Shown in pieces: positions 43,479 through 52,505 of a DNA stretch of 64,000 nucleotides. Positions within the stretch are counted from its first letter, which is position 1. Each line of letters begins with the position of its first letter. Source of the stretch: Mycolicibacterium lacusdiani (GTDB lineage: Bacteria; Actinomycetota; Actinomycetes; Mycobacteriales; Mycobacteriaceae); the NCBI RefSeq assembly GCF_021916785.1, contig NZ_JAKCFC010000009.1:62001-126000 (forward strand). Direction: 5' to 3'. The notes under the pieces were generated by a model, which saw only the letters and a program-made list of their open reading frames with translations, was not told the DNA's origin and ran no database searches. A program made the translations under genes and the position numbers.

Positions 43479-43602
43479 GCACCCACACCACCGTTGATGC
43501 CCGTCGCGACCCCGCGGCGGGCATCACAATGTGACGCGAACGCGATGGACTCCAGATCAGCGTCCGTCACCGGTAGACTCGGCCGCGACGGAGGGCGGCA
43601 CC

Positions 43603-44292
43603 ATGAACGATCTCATCGACACCACCGAGATGTATCTGCGGACCATCTACGACCTCGAAGAAGAGGGCGTGGTGCCTCTGCGCGCCCGGATCGCCGAACG
43701 CCTCGAGCAGAGCGGCCCGACCGTCAGCCAAACCGTGTCCCGCATGGAGCGCGACGGCCTGCTGCACGTGGCGGGCGATCGTCACCTCGAACTGACGGAG
43801 AAGGGCCGCGCGCTGGCCGTCTCCGTGATGCGCAAGCACCGGCTCGCCGAGCGGCTCTTGGTCGACGTCATCGGGCTGCCCTGGGAGGAAGTCCACGCCG
43901 AGGCCTGTCGCTGGGAACACGTCATGAGTGAGGACGTCGAGCGCCGGCTGGTACGCGTCCTCGACAACCCCACGACGTCGCCGTTCGGCAACCCGATCCC
44001 CGGCCTGTCGGATCTGGGCGTCACGCACCCCAACGCCGAGGACATGAACCTGGTGCGGCTCACCGAACTACCGGTGGGCTTCCCGATCGCGGTTCGCGTC
44101 CGCCAGCTGACCGAGCACGTGCAAGGTGACATCGGACTGATCAGCAGGCTCAAGGATGCCGGCGTGGTTCCGAATGCCCGTGTGACCGTTCAGGTCGGCG
44201 AGCACGGCAGCGTCATGATCGTCATCCCGGGCCACGAGCAGGTCGAACTTCCCCACGACATGGCCCACGCGGTCAAGGTCGAGAAGGTCTAG
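43603..44292 (+). CDS. ideR: Iron-dependent repressor IdeR (DtxR family)
   Basis: A 229-residue Fe2+-dependent regulator of iron uptake and storage. The HTH is in VPLRARIAERLEQSGPTVSQ. Metal ligands are conserved: Met10 (DTTEMYLRT), His79 and Glu83 (MRKHRLAERL), and His98, Cys102, Glu105 and His106 (EEVHAEACRWEHVMSED). The C-terminal SH3-like domain ends ELPHDMAHAVKVEKV. ATG 43603 with GAGGG upstream. It overlaps the convergent DUF4192 gene by 4 bases. Confidence 0.97.
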   Translation: MNDLIDTTEMYLRTIYDLEEEGVVPLRARIAERLEQSGPTVSQTVSRMERDGLLHVAGDRHLELTEKGRALAVSVMRKHRLAERLLVDVIGLPWEEVHAEACRWEHVMSEDVERRLVRVLDNPTTSPFGNPIPGLSDLGVTHPNAEDMNLVRLTELPVGFPIAVRVRQLTEHVQGDIGLISRLKDAGVVPNARVTVQVGEHGSVMIVIPGHEQVELPHDMAHAVKVEKV

Positions 44293-45356
44293 CCGGCCCG
44301 TCGGTCGAAGGGCTGACGCGGCGGCAGCGATACGCCGATCCGCGCTGCCACCCGGAACCCGCTGAGCCCGAGTTCGCGGATCTGTTCGGGGCGCATCCCC
44401 CGCTGCAGTGCCTCGTCGAGCATCCGGGCCATCTCGTGCGTCGGATCGCAGTCGATCGCCGCGTCCAGCGAGATGCCCGCCAGCGGGCCGTCGCCACGGG
44501 CGTAGGCCGAGAACGCCAATAGCACCAGCGCGTCGGCGCGCCACGGGCTCGGCAGGCTCCGCGCGAGCGTGGACCACAGCGACTCCCCCTGTGCCGCCTT
44601 CGATCCCACCGCCAACGCGTACAACACGTCGCGCACGTGTGGATTGCGTAGCGCACACGCCAGACGTGCGGCATCGGCGTCGGACGGCCGCTCCCCCCGC
44701 GCCGCCGCGGACGCGGCGACCATCGCCGCCTCGACGTCCTCCCGCGTGGCCGCGTCGTCGCGCGGCCGTCCAGCCCGCGACGCCATCGCCTCGACGATCG
44801 CGACCTCGAGCGCCGCGGTGTGGTCCGCGTCGGAGATCGCGATCACGTCCTGCAATTCGGAGCGGCGCCGGTAGAGCCGACGGCCGTCCAGCACGGCGGC
44901 TGCGGCCACCGGCGAGGACGACGGGTCCTCGACGGTCCCACCGCGGCCGCACCCGTCCGCGCAGTGCCATCGCGCACCGGCGGCGATCCGTTCGACGACA
45001 TGGATGTCGCGCAGCTCGATGCCCTGGCCGTCGAGGGCGTCGGTGAGTGCGTCGGCGAGGAACCGATGGTCGTCGTTGCACATGCGGCAGCCCGCACCCA
45101 GCTCGTCCACGATCACGGCTATGGCCGCATCTGGTGCTCCCCTGGTGGCCACCTCGGCCAGGTGCGCCAGCTCGCCCTCGAGGTCCGGGCCGAGAACCGC
45201 GGCGAGGTCCGCGCGCATCACGCAGCCCAGCTCCCCGCGATCGAGGGTGACCAGGATGAGCGACTGTTCGGGGACGAAGCCCAACACGGCGGGCAGCGCG
45301 GCGATCAGCGCCCCGGGTCGGTTTAGGTGGAAGTCGGAGTCGGGTGAGGTCGTCAT
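44289..45356 (-). CDS. DUF4192 family protein
   Basis: A 355-residue actinobacterial protein (Rv2712c-like) with the family start FHLNRPGALIAALPAVLGFVP. The middle has Cys-rich stretches (GCRMCNDDH, WHCADGCGRGG), and the C-terminal region, from about 245, is helical and repeat-like (WRADALVLLAFSAYARGDGPLA). Function unknown. It converges on ideR. Confidence 0.85.
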   Translation of the reverse strand: MTTSPDSDFHLNRPGALIAALPAVLGFVPEQSLILVTLDRGELGCVMRADLAAVLGPDLEGELAHLAEVATRGAPDAAIAVIVDELGAGCRMCNDDHRFLADALTDALDGQGIELRDIHVVERIAAGARWHCADGCGRGGTVEDPSSSPVAAAAVLDGRRLYRRRSELQDVIAISDADHTAALEVAIVEAMASRAGRPRDDAATREDVEAAMVAASAAARGERPSDADAARLACALRNPHVRDVLYALAVGSKAAQGESLWSTLARSLPSPWRADALVLLAFSAYARGDGPLAGISLDAAIDCDPTHEMARMLDEALQRGMRPEQIRELGLSGFRVAARIGVSLPPRQPFDRRAG

Positions 45357-45463
45357 GGACCAAGGTCACCGCATGGCACCGTCGAAACCCGTGCCGCAGG
45401 CGGCCGATGAGTGCCCGCTGTGGACGAAACCGCGACTGGGGATGAATGTGCAGGGGTTGCCGC

Positions 45464-47998
45464 CTAGGGCGACGCACTCGAGCCGTCTGTCGAACCGGTT
45501 CCCGACGAGTCCGTGCCACCGGTGGTGGAGCCGTCCGTAGTCGAGCCGTCGGTGGTCGTGCCGTCGGTCGTGGATCCCGTCGTCGTCGAACCATCGGTGA
45601 CCGTGCCGGTGGGCGTGGCCGCCGTCGGTGCGGTGACCTCGTTGGTCGCAGTCGGGTCGGCCGTCGGTTCGCTCGTTGCGCTGGGCTCCGCGACCGTCGA
45701 CCCCTCGACGGGAACGTCGGCAGGTGCGCTCGGCGCGGTCGGTGCGACCGATGCCGCCGTCGACGGGGGCGCGGTACTGCTGGGCGCACCGGTGGTGGGG
45801 TCTGCGGTCGCCGTGGAGGTCGGGAACGCTCCCGGCTGATCCGCCTCGACGATGGCCTTGATCCTGGTCTCGTAGGCGTCGAGCTGGGCTTCGATCTCCT
45901 CCGGGGGCACCTCACCGGCTTCGATGGCCTCACCGTAGGCGGCGATCTCCGTCCACAGGGCGTCGAGTTCGGCCATGGCCTCCTCCGACAGCGGCTCGTC
46001 GAGCGTGACGAACAACTGCCGGGCCAGCGCGTAGGTCAGGCAGTTGACGCAGTCGTAGTTCAGCGCGCCTGCGAGGTTCTGCGGCGCGACCACGTTGTCT
46101 CCCGCCTCGTCCTCGTCGATGACGAAGACGACCTGGAACGCGACGGCCACGGCCGAACACGACGAACACGACGCATAGGCCTGGGCTTCGTTGACGTTCA
46201 TGACGTCGGTCTCGTCGGTGGTCCACACCAGGGCGAAGGCGGCCTCGTACTCCGTGGTGCCGTCGGTGGTGTTGACCGCCAGCGCCTGCGTGTCACCCGG
46301 GCCGGGAGCCAACGGCTTGTCGACCGGGAAGACCCAGCCCTGGTCTGCGCCGGGAGTCGCCGCGGCAGCGTATCCACCACCGCCGCCGCCGGGCGCCGCA
46401 GGTGCCTTCGGTACGAGGATGACGGCGAGTTCGGGTGCCCGCTTGACCGGACGCGGCGTGGTCGTGTCCCAAACCGCCTGCAGGACACCCTGCTTGCCCT
46501 CGAAGAGGGTGGGCGTCGATACCGCCCGCGGCTCGACGTCCCCGGTCACCGGTTCGGCGATCCGGTCGCTGTCCAATGCGTAGACGATGTCGCCGATGGT
46601 GCCCCGCTCGTCCGGGCTGATCGGCCGGTAGTTGTCCTCCCGCGGCAACCAGGCGTAGCCCACCGCGCCGACGACCGCGACGCCGAGTGCCGCGACCAGG
46701 ATTCGCCTCAGCGGCTTGCCCTCGGTGCCCGCCCACGCCGCGGCGCTCGACTGGCGGACGAACCGGATCAGCATGTAGAGCACACCGGCGACGGGGATCA
46801 CGATGGCCACCATCGCCAGCACCCGGGCCGTCGCCTGAACCATGTCACCCTCGGCCCACGCGGTGCCGAGCACGTCCTGTTGCTTGCCGAGGCTCGCCCA
46901 TGCGGTACCGATCAGACGCGGGAGCGCGATGACGGCCGCGGCGAGGGCGCTGATGAGGAGCGGGATGACCACGATCACCCAGCCGGTGACGAGGATCCGG
47001 GCCCATGGCTTGAGCAGGCGGGCACCCGGGTCGCCCCACCGCCAGGGCAGTGCACCGAGGAGTGTCGGCTTGATGCGCGAGTACAGGTCGGGCACACCCG
47101 TGAGGTCGGCGAGGACGTGGTAGCCGTCGAAGCGCACCATGGGCGCCAACTGGCGCAGCATCTGCAGGATCTGCGTCGCGACGACCAGCAGCAGGGCGTC
47201 GTAGCGCAGCCACCACCACAGGGCCGTGATGCCGACGGCGACTATCGCATTGAAGTAGAGCCCGCCGAGGTCGGTGCGCACCCGTCCGGCCCTGCCGAGT
47301 CGGTAGGAGTCGGTGACGTCGGTGTAGAAGGCGGGCCACACGAGGTACAGCCCGACGCCCATGACCCCGGGCGTGGAACCGCCGTACCTCGCTGCCGCGG
47401 CGTGCCCGAACTCGTGAAAGCCCGCGGACAGGATGGTGACCGCGAAGACCAGGATCAGCAGCCCCGGACGCTCGAAGGCGTCATACGCCGCCGAAGCCAG
47501 TCCCTTCTCGAGGAAGACCCACCAGCACACGACCGCGAACGCAGCCAGCATCGGTACGACGACCCACGGCCGGAATAGGACGCGGAACGGGTCGGTGAGG
47601 CTGCGGGTGCGGTCCGGATCGGTCACCGCGTAGCGAAAGCGCAGTCCGAGCAACGGGTTGCGCTTCTTCAGCTCGGGCTGCCCACCGTCCACCCGCACCA
47701 ACAGACCCAGCGGCCGCAGCTGCTTGTCGACCAGGTGGTCGACGTTGTCGGCGCTGACCGTTCGGCCGGTCGACTCCGACACCGCAGCGGCGATGTCGGC
47801 GGAGGTTTGGTGCCCGTCGCTCTCCCGGAGGATCGCGTAGAGCAGCGGCGTGAGTTGAACCGTCTGCCCGTCCGCGCGACGGGCCAGCGACGGCGGAATC
47901 CGGTAGCCGGACCCCGCCATCTCGCCGATCAGCTCGACTCCGTCGGCGCGCCTCGGACCGGCGTCGACCGATTCCGATCCATGCGTGGACACCGTCAT
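45464..47998 (-). CDS. PqqD/RRE-like domain fused to M50-family zinc metalloprotease
   Basis: An 844-residue polytopic membrane protease. Residues 40-101 form a PqqD/RiPP-recognition-element-like winged domain (LTPLLYAILRESDGHQTSAD, then a GLL end). The M50 core has HEFGH at 195-199 and a third ligand, Asp291, in VRFDGYHVLADL; about 8-10 membrane helices extend to 450. An external domain (455-670) carries two CxxC motifs, CSSC 611-614 and CVNC 650-653. The last 100 residues are a Ser/Thr/Gly/Pro-rich tail. RRE-M50 fusions usually accompany ribosomally made peptides; here the gene follows a 264-residue repeat protein by 40 bases, with AGGAGAG before its ATG. The substrate relation is inferred. 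Confidence 0.8.
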   Translation of the reverse strand: MTVSTHGSESVDAGPRRADGVELIGEMAGSGYRIPPSLARRADGQTVQLTPLLYAILRESDGHQTSADIAAAVSESTGRTVSADNVDHLVDKQLRPLGLLVRVDGGQPELKKRNPLLGLRFRYAVTDPDRTRSLTDPFRVLFRPWVVVPMLAAFAVVCWWVFLEKGLASAAYDAFERPGLLILVFAVTILSAGFHEFGHAAAARYGGSTPGVMGVGLYLVWPAFYTDVTDSYRLGRAGRVRTDLGGLYFNAIVAVGITALWWWLRYDALLLVVATQILQMLRQLAPMVRFDGYHVLADLTGVPDLYSRIKPTLLGALPWRWGDPGARLLKPWARILVTGWVIVVIPLLISALAAAVIALPRLIGTAWASLGKQQDVLGTAWAEGDMVQATARVLAMVAIVIPVAGVLYMLIRFVRQSSAAAWAGTEGKPLRRILVAALGVAVVGAVGYAWLPREDNYRPISPDERGTIGDIVYALDSDRIAEPVTGDVEPRAVSTPTLFEGKQGVLQAVWDTTTPRPVKRAPELAVILVPKAPAAPGGGGGGYAAAATPGADQGWVFPVDKPLAPGPGDTQALAVNTTDGTTEYEAAFALVWTTDETDVMNVNEAQAYASCSSCSAVAVAFQVVFVIDEDEAGDNVVAPQNLAGALNYDCVNCLTYALARQLFVTLDEPLSEEAMAELDALWTEIAAYGEAIEAGEVPPEEIEAQLDAYETRIKAIVEADQPGAFPTSTATADPTTGAPSSTAPPSTAASVAPTAPSAPADVPVEGSTVAEPSATSEPTADPTATNEVTAPTAATPTGTVTDGSTTTGSTTDGTTTDGSTTDGSTTGGTDSSGTGSTDGSSASP
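45525..45599. repeat. 15-bp tandem repeats encoding the Thr/Ser/Gly tail
   Basis: Five imperfect 15-base units (consensus GTCGAGCCGTCGGTG) inside the 3' end of the M50 gene, read as TTDGS-type pentapeptides on the minus strand. Copy number could vary between strains by slippage. Confidence 0.7.
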
Positions 47999-48038
47999 CT
48001 GAACTCTCCTGGTGCGGTCGCAGCTCGTCGGTCAGCCG

Positions 48039-48833
48039 TCAGGCGCCCGAGTCCCCCGAGCTGCTACTCGAGCCGGCATCGCCGGTGCTGCCCGCCGTGC
48101 TGCCGGAGTCACCCGCCGTGCTGCCCGTGGCGCCGGTCGAGTCTCCGTCGCCCTGCGAGATGGTCGAGTCCTGGTTGGCCGTCGCGTTGGCCTCACCGGT
48201 GATGCTCTGGGTGATGATCGCGTCCTGCTGCGCATCGGCGATGGCATCGGAGTCGATGGACCCGATGTTGGCCGCGACACCGGCGTTGATCGGCGCGGCG
48301 ACGTTGGCGTTGGCGGCGACGGCACCACTGATCGGGGCCGCGAGGTCGGTGTCGAGGTCGACGTTCACGTTGACGTTGAGCAGGTTGCCGTCGAGAAGCC
48401 CGCCGGTGCTGGTGTCGACGGCAGGCGCGGTGACCTCGCCGCCCGTGTCGGTGCCGTCGGTGACGCCGCCGGTGGTCGGATCGGTGACCGTTCCGGTTTC
48501 GTCGTCGTCAGTGTCCATGCCGCCCTGATCGATGCCGCTGACCTGGTTGGAGGTCGCGAAGGCGTCGGCGTCGAGCGTCTGGTCCAGCATGACGCCCTGG
48601 TCGACCGTCGCCTGGGCACCCGAGCCCGACGACAGCACGTTGGCGCTGGCGGCCGCGTCGAGCGGCGCGGCGACGTTGAGGTTGGCCGCGGCGGCCAGGT
48701 CGATGGGCGATGCCGCGTCGATCGCGACGTCGACGTCGGCGTTCAGGTCGAGGATCGAGACGACTTCCTTGTCCGGCAGCGCGATGGCGCTCTCGGCGAG
48801 GAGTTCTTCGGTGGTCAGTCCGTCGGCGCTCAT
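48039..48833 (-). CDS. Duplicated-module secreted/RiPP-like protein, possible M50 substrate
   Basis: A 264-residue acidic protein without signal peptide or membrane helix. Residues 1-29 (LTTEELLAESAIALPDKEVV) form an amphipathic, leader-like segment. Residues 30-104 and 152-228 are homologous modules at a fixed offset of 124: ANLNVAAPLDAAASANV against ANANVAAPINAGVAANI, and ATSNQVSGIDQG against ATANQDSTISQG. Alternating small and hydrophobic residues suggest a beta-solenoid. The tail is Ser/Gly/Thr-rich, like that of the protease. The ATG at 48833 has GGAG upstream; a TTG at 48845 is in frame. It is first in an operon with the RRE-M50 protease. I do not recognise a named family. Confidence 0.7.
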   Translation of the reverse strand: MSADGLTTEELLAESAIALPDKEVVSILDLNADVDVAIDAASPIDLAAAANLNVAAPLDAAASANVLSSGSGAQATVDQGVMLDQTLDADAFATSNQVSGIDQGGMDTDDDETGTVTDPTTGGVTDGTDTGGEVTAPAVDTSTGGLLDGNLLNVNVNVDLDTDLAAPISGAVAANANVAAPINAGVAANIGSIDSDAIADAQQDAIITQSITGEANATANQDSTISQGDGDSTGATGSTAGDSGSTAGSTGDAGSSSSSGDSGA

Positions 48834-49139
48834 GGCCAGCTCCAATCCGTTCGGGTCCCGACGGCCGCCGGGCTCGTTTGCTGTGTGGCCGGGGTACCCA
48901 CGAAAATTGACGATCCAACCAACTTCGTGCAGAGAAATTCCGACGCTTCCCAGGAAGTCGGTCCTTTGTTATGTTTGCTAACGAGCTGCGCCGCACCGGG
49001 TCTCGGCATTCGAGCCGCCGCAGGCGGCACCGACGCGGACTCCCGAGGGCACGTGCGGAGCCCAGCCCGGGCGCGATGTTCACGCGTTGTTGACGTCCAT
49101 GGCATCTTCCTGGGACCCGGGCCGCGTAGGACTACTGCC
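48834..49139. other. Divergent promoter region of the RRE-M50 operon and sthA
   Basis: 306 bases with no gene. A bulged inverted repeat, CCGAC-GC-TTCC-CA-GGAAGTCGG (48940-48961), followed on the plus strand by TCCTTTGTTATGTTT, could be an operator or a transcript hairpin. A second, looser repeat is CACGAA (48899-48904) with TTCGTG (48924-48929). A 4-base-armed repeat GTTA-TGTTTGC-TAAC lies just downstream. No assigned regulator. Confidence 0.45.
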
Positions 49140-50555
49140 ATGGGTTCCACGCAGGAATACGACCTCGTCGTCATCGGGTCCGGCCCGGGCGGACAGAAGG
49201 CCGCCATCGCCGCGGCCAAGCTCGGCAAGTCGGTCGCCATCATCGAACGCGGTCGCATGCTCGGCGGGGTCTGCGTCAACACCGGCACCATTCCGTCGAA
49301 GACCCTGCGCGAGGCCGTCGTCTATCTCACGGGGATGAGTCAACGGGAGCTGTACGGGGCGAGCTACCGGGTCAAGGAGAAGATCACCCCCGCCGACCTG
49401 CTGGCACGCACCCAGCACGTGATCGGCAAGGAGATCGACGTCGTCAGGTCACAACTGATGCGCAACCGCATCGACCTCTACGAGGGTCATGCCCGCTTCA
49501 TCGACGAGCACTCCGTCGTGGTGGAGGATCCGTCGCGCGCCGAGCGAATCACGTTGGCGGGCCGCAACATCGTGATCGCCACCGGCACGAAGCCGCTCCG
49601 TCCTGCGGGCGTGGACTTCGACACCGAACGCGTGCTCGACAGCGACGGGATCCTGGACCTCAAGACCATCCCGACGTCGATGGTCGTGGTCGGCGCCGGC
49701 GTGATTGGCATCGAGTACGCGTCGATGTTCGCCGCACTCGGCACCAAGGTGACCGTGGTCGAGAAGCGCGCCACGATGCTCGACTTCTGCGACCCGGAGA
49801 TCGTCGAGGCGCTGCGGTTCCACCTGCGCGACCTCGCGGTCACGTTCCGCTTCGGCGAGGAGGTCACCGCCGTCGACGTCGGCACGGGCGGCACCGTCAC
49901 GACGTTGGCAAGCGGCAAGCAGATCCCGGCCGACACCGTGATGTACTCCGCCGGGCGGCAGGGTCAGACCGATCACCTCGACCTCCCCGCGGCAGGGCTC
50001 GAGGCCGACGCACGCGGCCGGATCTTCGTCGACGACGACTACCAGACGAAGGTCGACCACATCTACGCCGTCGGCGACGTCATCGGGTTCCCCGCACTGG
50101 CCGCCACGTCGATGGACCAGGGCAGGCTTGCGGCATACCACGCGTTCGGCGAGCCCTGCAAGGGCATGACCGAGCTGCAACCCATCGGCATCTACTCGAT
50201 CCCCGAGGTGTCCTACGTCGGCGCCACCGAGGTCGACCTCACCAAGGAGTCGGTGCCCTACGAGGTGGGCGTGTCCCGCTACCGCGAACTCGCGCGCGGG
50301 CAGATCGCCGGCGACTCGTACGGCATGCTCAAGCTGCTGGTCTCCACCGACGACCTCCGTCTGCTCGGCGTCCACATCTTCGGCACCAACGCCACCGAGA
50401 TGGTGCACATCGGCCAGGCGGTCATGGGTTGCGGCGGCACCATCGAGTACCTCGTCGACGCAGTGTTCAACTACCCCACGTTCTCCGAGGCCTACAAGGT
50501 CGCGGCGCTCGACGTCATGAACAAGCTGCGCGCGCTCAGCCAATTCCGCCGCTAG
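49140..50555 (+). CDS. sthA: Soluble pyridine nucleotide transhydrogenase
   Basis: A 471-residue flavoprotein that transfers hydride between NADPH and NAD+. FAD motif VVIGSGPGGQKAAIAAAKLG; NAD(P) motif VVVGAGVIGIEYASMFAALG; and AVGDVIGFPALAATSMDQGR. The redox-active-disulfide position reads GGVCVNTGTIPSK: the second Cys of lipoamide dehydrogenases is Thr, as expected for SthA. ATG 49140; the open frame extending upstream to 48012 is antisense to the repeat-protein gene. Confidence 0.94.
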   Translation: MGSTQEYDLVVIGSGPGGQKAAIAAAKLGKSVAIIERGRMLGGVCVNTGTIPSKTLREAVVYLTGMSQRELYGASYRVKEKITPADLLARTQHVIGKEIDVVRSQLMRNRIDLYEGHARFIDEHSVVVEDPSRAERITLAGRNIVIATGTKPLRPAGVDFDTERVLDSDGILDLKTIPTSMVVVGAGVIGIEYASMFAALGTKVTVVEKRATMLDFCDPEIVEALRFHLRDLAVTFRFGEEVTAVDVGTGGTVTTLASGKQIPADTVMYSAGRQGQTDHLDLPAAGLEADARGRIFVDDDYQTKVDHIYAVGDVIGFPALAATSMDQGRLAAYHAFGEPCKGMTELQPIGIYSIPEVSYVGATEVDLTKESVPYEVGVSRYRELARGQIAGDSYGMLKLLVSTDDLRLLGVHIFGTNATEMVHIGQAVMGCGGTIEYLVDAVFNYPTFSEAYKVAALDVMNKLRALSQFRR

Positions 50556-51328
50556 CAGTCGTCACCGAACGCGTCCGGCGCCCTGTCGGCTTCGCCTCCG
50601 GCCTGTGCGCGGGCGAGCAACCCGGCCACCGCATCGTCGAACGGCGGTGAGTAGGACACGTCGTCGTGGCAGCCCCCGCCGTCCAGTCCCCCGGTGATGC
50701 CCGCGACGGTGGAACCCGACACCCACGGCGACCCGCTCGTCCCGTCGACCAGGCCGGCGCACCGCAGCGACGGGAAGGACTCCTCGTGGGCGGCGATCGT
50801 CGTACGGCAGCCGATCGGTCCGCCGCCGACGCCCATGGGGTAGCCGGTGACCGCGACGTCAGCGCCCACCGCCGGGACCCGGCCCAGCGCGAAGCCGCCG
50901 CCCGCAGCGTCCCGAACTGACCCGCCGCCATCCCGGCTCACGCGCGCGATTGCGAAGTCCGCCAACGGATCCTGAACCGCCAGCCAACGCGGGTCGAGGA
51001 AGACCTCGTCGACGTGCCAGGCGTCATTGGGCTGGACCTCGCCCGAGAAGCCAGGCACGAAGTACGCGTCCACACCGTCGGCGACGCAGTGCGCGGCGGT
51101 CAGGATCAGGTCGCCGGACGCCGAGTCCAGCACCGAGCCCGAACACGTGTGCAGCGTCTCACCGCCAAGGAACAACGCCCCTACCCGCCGGTCCGGCGCG
51201 ACCGGCGCCGCGCTGATCGCGTCCGGCGTCTGCGGCGTGGATTGCGCGAGTCGTGGCGTCGCGTCCTGATGGGAGCAGCCGACCGCGACCATCGCGAGCG
51301 CGACCATCACGAGCGACCGGATCCACAT
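50552..51328 (-). CDS. Trypsin-like (S1) serine protease lipoprotein
   Basis: A 258-residue exported protease. The N-terminus is a lipoprotein signal with lipobox VAVGC (LVMVALAMVAVGCSHQ). The catalytic triad is His in LTAAHCVADG, Asp in PLADFAIARV and Ser in VDGTSGSPWVSG. Disulfide candidates surround them (HTCSG/AAHC, GCRTT/LRCAG). ATG 51328 (MWIRSLVMVALAM). It converges on sthA with a 4-base overlap. Targets unknown. Confidence 0.88.
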   Translation of the reverse strand: MWIRSLVMVALAMVAVGCSHQDATPRLAQSTPQTPDAISAAPVAPDRRVGALFLGGETLHTCSGSVLDSASGDLILTAAHCVADGVDAYFVPGFSGEVQPNDAWHVDEVFLDPRWLAVQDPLADFAIARVSRDGGGSVRDAAGGGFALGRVPAVGADVAVTGYPMGVGGGPIGCRTTIAAHEESFPSLRCAGLVDGTSGSPWVSGSTVAGITGGLDGGGCHDDVSYSPPFDDAVAGLLARAQAGGEADRAPDAFGDDC

Positions 51329-51507
51329 CCCCCGATGGTGCCCGACCGGCGGCGGCCCGGCAGTGCTCCGGAATGCCCCCAGGTTCGACGACGTTGCCAA
51401 CGGGTACCGGGGCTGACGTGGCGCCGATGCCCGAGTGCGGGACACTGGGGTGACGAGGGCGCGAGTCGAACGATCGGCCCATGGGCGTGGTGAGGAGGCG
51501 AAGCACG

Positions 51508-52494
51508 ATGACGGACGATCCGAACAGTCCAGAGCAGCAGTATCAGCCAGACCAGAGCGGGATGTACGAACTCGAGTTCCCGGCACCCCAGCTGTCGGCG
51601 GCAGACGGCCGCGGACCAGTGATGATCCACGCGCTGGAGGGTTTCTCCGATGCCGGACACGCGATCAAGCTTGCTGCCGAGCACCTGAAGAACGCGCTCG
51701 ACACCGAACTCGTCGCGTCGTTCGCGATCGACGATCTGCTCGACTACCGGTCGCGCCGCCCGCTGATGACGTTCAAGACCGACCACTTCACCCAGTACGA
51801 GACGCCGGAACTCAACCTGTACGCGCTGCACGACAGCGTCGGAACGCCGTTCCTGCTGTTGGCCGGTCTCGAGCCGGACCTCAAGTGGGAGCGGTTCGTC
51901 ACCGCGGTACGACTGCTGTCGGAGCGGCTCGGCGTCCGCCGGGTGATCGGCCTTGGCACGATTCCCATGGCGGTACCGCACACCCGTCCGGTGACGATGA
52001 CGGCGCATGCCGCCGACAAGGAGCTGATCGCCGGCCACGAGCCCTGGGTCGGTGAGGTTCAGGTGCCCGGCAGCGTGTCGAATCTGCTCGAGTTCCGGAT
52101 GGCGCAGCACGGCCACGAGGCCATGGGCTTCACGGTGCACGTGCCGCACTACCTGGCCCAGACCGACTACCCGCCCGCCGCGGAGGCGCTGCTGGCCGAG
52201 GTCGCGCGGTCCGCTGCGCTGCAGATCCCGCTGGCGGCACTCGGTGAGGCTGCCGCCGAGGTGCACACCAAGATCAACGAGCAGGTCGAGTCCAGCGCCG
52301 AAGTCGCTCAAGTGGTGACCGCGCTGGAGCGCCAGTACGATGCGTTCGTCGCAGCTCAGGAGAATCGTTCGCTGCTCGCCCGGGACGAAGACCTACCGAG
52401 CGGCGATGAACTGGGCGCCGAATTCGAGAAGTTCCTGGCCGAGCAGGCTGGTGACGATCCCTCGGAGGGGGACGGCGGCACCGCAACGCCCTGA
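51508..52494 (+). CDS. PAC2 (proteasome-assembly-chaperone-like) family protein
   Basis: A 328-residue protein of the PAC2 superfamily (Rv2714-like). The characteristic stretch is PVMIHALEGFSDAGHAIKLA, followed by LLDYRSRRPLMTF, VIGLGTIPMAVPHTRP and VHVPHYLAQTDYPPAAEALL. A helical C-terminal third (VAQVVTALERQYDAFVAAQ) ends in an acidic tail. ATG 51508 with GAGGAGG at 51491-51497. Its function in mycobacteria is not established. Confidence 0.87.
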   Translation: MTDDPNSPEQQYQPDQSGMYELEFPAPQLSAADGRGPVMIHALEGFSDAGHAIKLAAEHLKNALDTELVASFAIDDLLDYRSRRPLMTFKTDHFTQYETPELNLYALHDSVGTPFLLLAGLEPDLKWERFVTAVRLLSERLGVRRVIGLGTIPMAVPHTRPVTMTAHAADKELIAGHEPWVGEVQVPGSVSNLLEFRMAQHGHEAMGFTVHVPHYLAQTDYPPAAEALLAEVARSAALQIPLAALGEAAAEVHTKINEQVESSAEVAQVVTALERQYDAFVAAQENRSLLARDEDLPSGDELGAEFEKFLAEQAGDDPSEGDGGTATP

Positions 52495-52505
52495 CAGGAG
52501 TTGAC

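Noticed and set aside
45446..47578. A 710-codon plus-strand open frame opposite the M50 gene
   Set aside because: Its translation is Arg/Asp/Gly-rich with no motif, while the minus strand has clear protease and membrane motifs.
48012..49139. N-terminal extension of SthA by 376 residues
   Set aside because: It is antisense to the repeat-protein gene, and SthA homologues start at the FAD motif near 49140.
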